Below are positions 59,038-64,000 of a stretch of DNA of 64,000 nucleotides, in pieces. The notes below the pieces were generated by a model. It was given only the letters and a program-made list of their open reading frames with translations, searched no databases and was not told where the DNA came from. The position numbers were made by a program, and so were the translations under genes. The DNA is from Ceratodon purpureus. Taxonomy: Eukaryota > Streptophyta > Bryopsida > Pseudoditrichales > Ditrichaceae. How positions within the stretch are numbered: the first letter of the stretch is position 1; each line of letters begins with the position of its first letter. The stretch covers positions 109,092,457 through 109,156,456 of the forward strand of contig CM026426.1 in NCBI GenBank assembly GCA_014871385.1. Direction: 5' to 3'.

Positions 59038-59103
59038 GAGTCCATCAGACTTTTCTGATGAGTCCATCAGACTTTCCTGATGAGTCCATCAGACTTTCCT
59101 GAT
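59038..59103 (+). repeat. Three tandem 22 bp units
   Basis: GAGTCCATCAGACTTTCCTGAT occurs three times head to tail (the first has TTTTC for TTTCC). Across each junction CTGATG-AGTC-CATCAG forms a 6 bp stem with a 4-base loop. It lies 170 bp upstream of the helicase start codon. Confidence 0.9.
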
Positions 59104-59273
59104 GAAGTACGCAGCAACTCCTTTAATACCGGCTCCGACCAACCAGTCACCACCCGTACATTCTCCACACATCACCACATTATCACCCGGATATCAAGCC
59201 AAAAGGAGTCTGCCTTCCACGGGCATGTGTTCGGAGGAAGTGTTGGTGAATTTTGCACAGAAGTAGGCTGGCG

Positions 59274-62200
59274 ATGGCGATGACGACGGCGAATGCCATG
59301 GGAGGCCCCCGGGCGGACCGCGCCGCACAGGTTGCCTCGCACCAGACGCGCCTCCAGAAGCTCGTGCTCGCCTGGGACTACCTCCGCATCGTCACGGACT
59401 CCCGGGTAAGCTCACGAATACTAATTCTCCTTCACTCGCCATCAATCGTCGTTTCCTTCATTTATCCTGAATTTCTCTATCACCGGACTGAGCGCACGCG
59501 GAGGTTTGAAGCGGAGTAGGAATGAGAGAAAATGGTGGACTAGGCGGTGGTCGATTCGGTGAATTCGAAGTCTCTAGGGTTCAGGGTTTGGAGTTTGTGG
59601 TTTCTTGAACCCTAGAGTTCTTGTGAGAATGGTTTTTTTTTGAATTGAGGAGAGATTTCCTGTTTTTTGATGAAGTGTAAAAGCTAGCGTGGTGTCAATG
59701 CAATTGGAATTGAAAGCAGCCGATTCGATCACTTGTGACGTGGTTTGAGAGCGTGCCGGTGATCGAATTGGATTTATTGAGCTTCTAGTTTTAAGAGGAA
59801 AACTGTCTGTCTAGAATCATGGAGGATATAGGCTTTTTGTTTGCTAGATTGTGGATGGAGAGTTCCTCTGTTTTAGTCGAGTTTGCTGGTGCTAGAAAGA
59901 GGGGATATTTAGACAATGTTGTGCGCTTGGTGTTGAGGTTGTTCCCTTACTGGAAGGTTTTGGAACATGGCAGGCGAACCAGAAGAAGAGGAAGGCGTCG
60001 GATTTGGCGGCAGGGCCTGGATTGCGCAAAGTTCCGAATACGTTTCACAATGTGGATGACTATCAGGATGTCTTTGAGTCGCTCCTTCTGGAAGAGTGTC
60101 GTGCTCAAATTCTGCGAGGGGATGAAGAAGAAGGTTTGAGAAATGTGCACCTGAATGTAGCTATTTAAAAGCCAGCCTTGAAAAGACACACGAGTATTTT
60201 TGTTAGAGTGTTGGTTTGGGAGTAGGTGGCAAAATAGATATTAATTCAACAAGGCCTGGAAATGTTTCTGTTTCACTTATTGGATGAACAAGAAGCCGTG
60301 TTTGAGGAAATATTTAGATGTACTTTTTTGTGTTGTCATGCAGGTGTTGGACAATGTCACATGGTGGCAGTGATACAATGCGAGAGAGTGAACGAGTTTC
60401 ATTTCGTCAAAGTTGCTATCGACGCAGGAGATTGTCAAGAATATTTTGAGAATGATCTTGTGCTTCTCAGCAAAGAACAGGTATAGGTGATGGTGTTGCA
60501 CTTGTCTGGTATGTTTTCAATATCTTAGGCATATGAAGTACATGCAAGACATTGGACTTACAAAATGCATGATACTGTTTTTGCTATGGTATGCATCGTT
60601 TTCTGCATTCTTTGCATGGAAGGGAGGTTTTGGTTTCATGGACACAAAAGTGCTCGAGAGGATTATCTTCATTTTCGGTACTTCTGAAAACGTGTGTGAG
60701 AATTTCAGCTTGGGAAGGGGAAGTTACCATCTACGTATGCTCTTGCAAATGTGGAGAGTCGTGAGGGTCAACAAGCTTTACGGTTACGCATGTATCTGGA
60801 GAAGGAAGCTAAGAAGGGGGCCACCATTGAGAATGACAGTGCAGCAAAAGTGCTCACATCTCTTTCGGGTCCTAAAACTGCCTGGTGGATCCTTAAGGTA
60901 GTTTCTTTTCGTTAGTCAATTGTCAGGCTTAGAAGCGGGATTATATGTCACTTGCAATTAGGAGTATTCTTAGTTCTAGGATGACTTGAGAGGGGTGGGT
61001 GGAGGATGGAAGAATTTTTTGGTTGGGAAATTTCGTTATTCTTGTCAACCTGTTACGGACCCCTTGCAATGTTTTCATTCATTTGTATTTCTAATTGGCC
61101 TTTTCAACTGACGCATCCTTCTGTGCACAGCTATGCAACATGTCAACTATTTTACGAGAGTACATCTCGCTTCGATCAGTGGCCACCTTGCCATTTATCG
61201 ATACCATTCTTTCTGCTAGTCTCATCAAAGAAGATGAAACTGATTCAGCAGAAGAATCAGGCCGATGGACAATACCCCCTTCTCTGCACGATCGCTTGAG
61301 CGTAACTCATAACATCTCACAGTTTCAGGCTATTCAGGTATTTTGGACTTCTACACAGTTGTGATTAGAGTAATCTATGTGACTCAAACTTCTCACTTCG
61401 GGTGTTGGATTGTAGTAATTCTGAAGTGTTTGTGCGGTGAGAAGGTCAGCCTTGTTCATGTTCACAAGCAAACCCCTCTCATCAACGTAAGCCTACCTGG
61501 ATAAAGTTTGGTTCGTTTGAGTCGCACTTTATCTGCAGAATTTGGATGTGCTCATTTTGAGTTTTAATTGATACAGGCTGGGTGTTCACGTGATCCTTTG
61601 GTGCTTATTCAGGTGCATCTCTTGTCCTCGTCATGTGGTCCTTATGCAGATACATTCGAGTACAACTGTTAAACAATGATAATTAGGTGTAGAATTTAAA
61701 ATTTTCATGTGGGTGACAACCTCTTACATCTGGTTCATTTTTCATGACATTTGGCCACTTTTCCCCTAATTCTTTAATGATAGTACAGGGGCCACCTGGA
61801 ACAGGCAAGACACAGACTATTCTGGGCCTTCTCAGCGTTGTTTTGCACTCCACACCGGTTAGACAGGCTTTCAAGTAGTGCATTCGCTTCGTTTTCTCTT
61901 CTTTGCTATTATTACTTTGATTGTTAAATTTACAGTTGGAAGGACTCATGGTTTTTCAGGATGATAGTTCAACGTGTAGTTTTGTGCAGTAACAGTTACT
62001 ATTGAAATAGAGAACCTTTTGTTATTCTAGTATTTCAAACCCAACTTCTAATTTAACCTTAATTAATATATTTCCCTTTTCCAAGTTTCTGAAAGTTGAT
62101 TGAATCGCAGGAATGGTGAAATTGCTGTTCAACATAAACCCGAGCTTACATCTGGAGAAAGGTTGCCCTTCCCATCATTCAATTTTTATTTTCGATTTGC

Positions 62201-64000
62201 GTTCACTTGATATGAAGACATTTCCATCATGCATCGGTTGTGTAACAGATAGGCACAATTTGGTTTTAGGTGCTGCAAACAATGTCTAGCATATTGTTTG
62301 ATGCTTCACAACTAACATCACTATCTGACCTTTGTGAACCTGAAACTTATTGAATCCTCCTTGTGGCTCCTCTCTTTTGACACGGTGCTTGTGCTATCTG
62401 GCATATACTGCAGAATGGGTAACTGGATAAAGGCTTCTCCATGGCTTAACCAAAGTGTGAACCCTCGGGATCTCATTATGCCCACGGATGGTGATGATGG
62501 GTTCTTCCCCGCCTCTGCCAACCAATTCGTAAGCCTCTATTTTTCTACTTAGATCGGTCCAGTACCAGGCAAAGTTGTCTTCCGTTTTCATTACATAATT
62601 TAAGTCAAGTGTGTAACGACATTTTGGTACATGTTTTTGTTCGTTTCACTTGAGCTCAATGTAAGTGTCAGGGTTTACACAATCAGTTCAAGTCATATGT
62701 ACTTTCCCTGATTCTTTTAAGTGACAACTTTTGAGGGAAAGGATTTTAGATAATGTCTTGAAATCTGAAAGCTTAGGAGCTTGTCATGAATTTCTTCTTG
62801 TACTTCACAGCAAACAAAATAGTATTTCTGGAGATGTCGTGTTTACTGACAAGTCAGCATGGTCTACCTTCTAAGAAACTGAGTACTCCGATCACGTCAA
62901 AGATTTTTGATTATCTTGTGTCTCTTCATGGCTGATTGCAGCGACCAGAGAATATAGCAGCTAAACGGAAGCATCGCAAACACGTACTCGTATGTGCCCC
63001 GTCGAATTCTGCTCTTGATGAAATTGTTTTGCGTCTATTGAATACAGGTTGTCCCTCTTTCCTGGCTTTGCTTTTACAATTTCTGATGGCGTTGCTTGCA
63101 TGGGGACGTCGTTTTATCCCTTCTAAACCTAGTGAAGCATGCAACTGAGAAACTCTTGCAGCTATGATTATATTTACCAAGGCTGGCCTAATCAGGTCTT
63201 CGGGATGAGAATGGACAAACATACACACCTAGTGTTGTTAGAGTGGGCCTCAATGCGCATCATTCAGTCTCTGCTGTTTCTATGGACACTCTGGTCAGTG
63301 TCGCAGTCCTTGGCCTTTTTGATTTCCGTCAAATGAATCTGTTGCACAAACTTGGACGTGACATTGTAAACTACTGGGGCTTTGAGAACGTTCTATGAGG
63401 GTCTTCTTCAAGCATCAAATTTTCCAAATGTTCTGATTGTTCGGATGACATAGACTCTGCTATAGAAGCTGAACCATGTATTCGCATTGATGCATGTCCT
63501 AGACAGCATAGATAAGTTATTTCATTTGCGAGGCATGAATACGTTGAGGAATTAGATTTGCGAAGCTTCTACTTAGATTGATCGGAACTATTTTCGTATC
63601 TCGTAGAACATATGAATATTTCTTTTTTCAGCTCTATGTTGCAAGCAACGACATCGTTTTCTGCAGGTTACACAACGTCTGAGCGGCGTGGACAAGTCAG
63701 CTGTATCAGCTGGGCCAAGGGCTAGTGCTGGAATGGAACGTGACCGTTGTCGAATTTCAATATTAGATGAGGCTGCCATTGTGAGTTTGCGATGAATCTC
63801 CCGACTATGTCTTGTTCATGTTCTGAATTTATGTGAATGTTCAAGTTGCAGTAGGATTCGTGGTTGGTTTATATTCTCGCTGTGCCATATCGGAGGTAAC
63901 TTGTGATTAGTCCGCATGTTTTTTAAAACATCAATGTGTATTTTTGCAGGTGTGTTCTACATTGAGTTTTAGTGGTGCGGGCATTTTTATGCGAATGAAT
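59274..64000 (+). CDS. MAA3: SEN1/MAGATAMA3-like RNA/DNA helicase, 5' 13 exons
   Basis: Superfamily 1 helicase of the Sen1/senataxin group, which unwinds RNA-DNA hybrids in transcription termination. Met 59274 is the first in frame. Exons (all GT-AG, phases consistent): 59274-59405, 59974-60133, 60344-60480, 60709-60897, 61131-61337, 61577-61612, 61789-61874, 62111-62161, 62414-62528, 62942-63047, 63196-63293, 63667-63780, 63950-64000 and beyond. Read-out: LAWDYLRIVTDSR; FHNVDDYQDVFESLL; NDLVLLSKEQ; YALANVESREG; REYISLRSVATLPF; LVLIQ joined to Walker A GPPGTGKTQTILGLL; DGDDGFFPASANQF; motif Ia VLVCAPSNSALDEIV; RVGLNAHHSV; RISILDEAAIV; STLSFSGAG. The LDEAAIV segment precedes motif II; the DEAAQA box lies beyond the window. 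No internal stop is present. The identification rests on recalled similarity to plant MAA3. Confidence 0.9.
61577..61612 (+). other. 36-nt micro-exon of the helicase gene
   Basis: It encodes AGCSRDPLVLIQ, immediately before the Walker A exon. The acceptor is GATACAG and the donor CAG|GTGCAT. Phase 0 is kept on both sides. Confidence 0.85.

Larger units (their letters stand above)
54499..59273. other. AT-rich region without recognisable genes
   Basis: About 4.8 kb. Frames are short. The part 56430-57200 is less AT-rich and has ORFs on both strands with no motif. An inverted repeat lies near 55604-55686, a plant telomere-like sequence near 57171, and TCCATCAGACTTTCCTGAT repeats near 58444 and 59038. 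The promoter of the helicase gene must lie at its right end. Confidence 0.55.

Noticed and set aside
59038..59103. CTGATGAG motifs resembling a hammerhead ribozyme core
   Set aside because: No GAAA box or matching stem III follows on either strand at the required distance; the motif is explained by the palindromic repeat unit.
63751..63780. LDEAAIV as helicase motif II
   Set aside because: By position relative to motif Ia it corresponds to the segment before FATLSFSGS in Sen1-like proteins; the true DEAAQ box comes after STLSFSGAG and is outside the window.

Overview
The window looks like nuclear DNA of a plant-lineage organism (streptophyte alga, bryophyte or fern type). No species is claimed. 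The reasons are a MAGATAMA3/SEN1-type helicase gene cut into 13 recognisable GT-AG exons, a SUVR-type pre-SET/SET/post-SET histone methyltransferase, a short TTTAGGG-type repeat, and transposon-encoded protein families I associate with spore-bearing plants. No bacterial operon, CRISPR array, rRNA or convincing tRNA was seen.

Most of the window is transposable elements in different states of decay. From left to right: an apparently intact Mutator-like transposase gene with one intron (628-4384), followed by a convergent small ORF; a decayed gag-like gene on the minus strand (6026-7225); two genes of a recurrent coiled-coil/zinc-finger family on the plus strand (9147-10798 and 11791-13270); a large minus-strand LINE of about 11 kb (14285-25440) with ORF1, a 2A-like peptide, endonuclease, reverse transcriptase and RNase H, itself interrupted by a ~1 kb inverted-repeat element (18239-19211); a Helitron-like helicase remnant (about 26930-27900); an unassigned protein (28980-30104); a third member of the finger family (31425-33365, minus) and the 3' part of a transposase-like gene (34190-35095, minus); and a DDE-like transposase gene (36437-39959, plus).

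Next come a SUVR-like histone methyltransferase (41046-42151, minus), a fourth member of the finger family with a very repetitive tail (42468-47026, minus), a T-rich repeat-filled stretch, the N-terminal part of a second transposase-like gene with an adjoining coiled-coil ORF (49464-51702, minus), and a DUF7869-type gene (52681-54498, plus). A 4.8 kb AT-rich region follows. The helicase gene starts at 59274 and runs off the right edge.

Two patterns link the parts. First, about two dozen reading frames continue unchanged through single TAG, TGA or TAA codons. Where the family is recognisable, the lost residue is usually Gln, Arg or Trp, which fits C-to-T (or complementary G-to-A) decay of methylated repeats. 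The 13 helicase exons show none. Second, three of the zinc-finger genes share a CxxC / C-x-C-x3-HP-x-C / CxxC finger, a following W-x3-[FW]-G-[FW] motif and a phase-1 intron just downstream. Two of them lie downstream of transposase-like genes on the same strand. This is the best candidate here for an undescribed mobile-element system.
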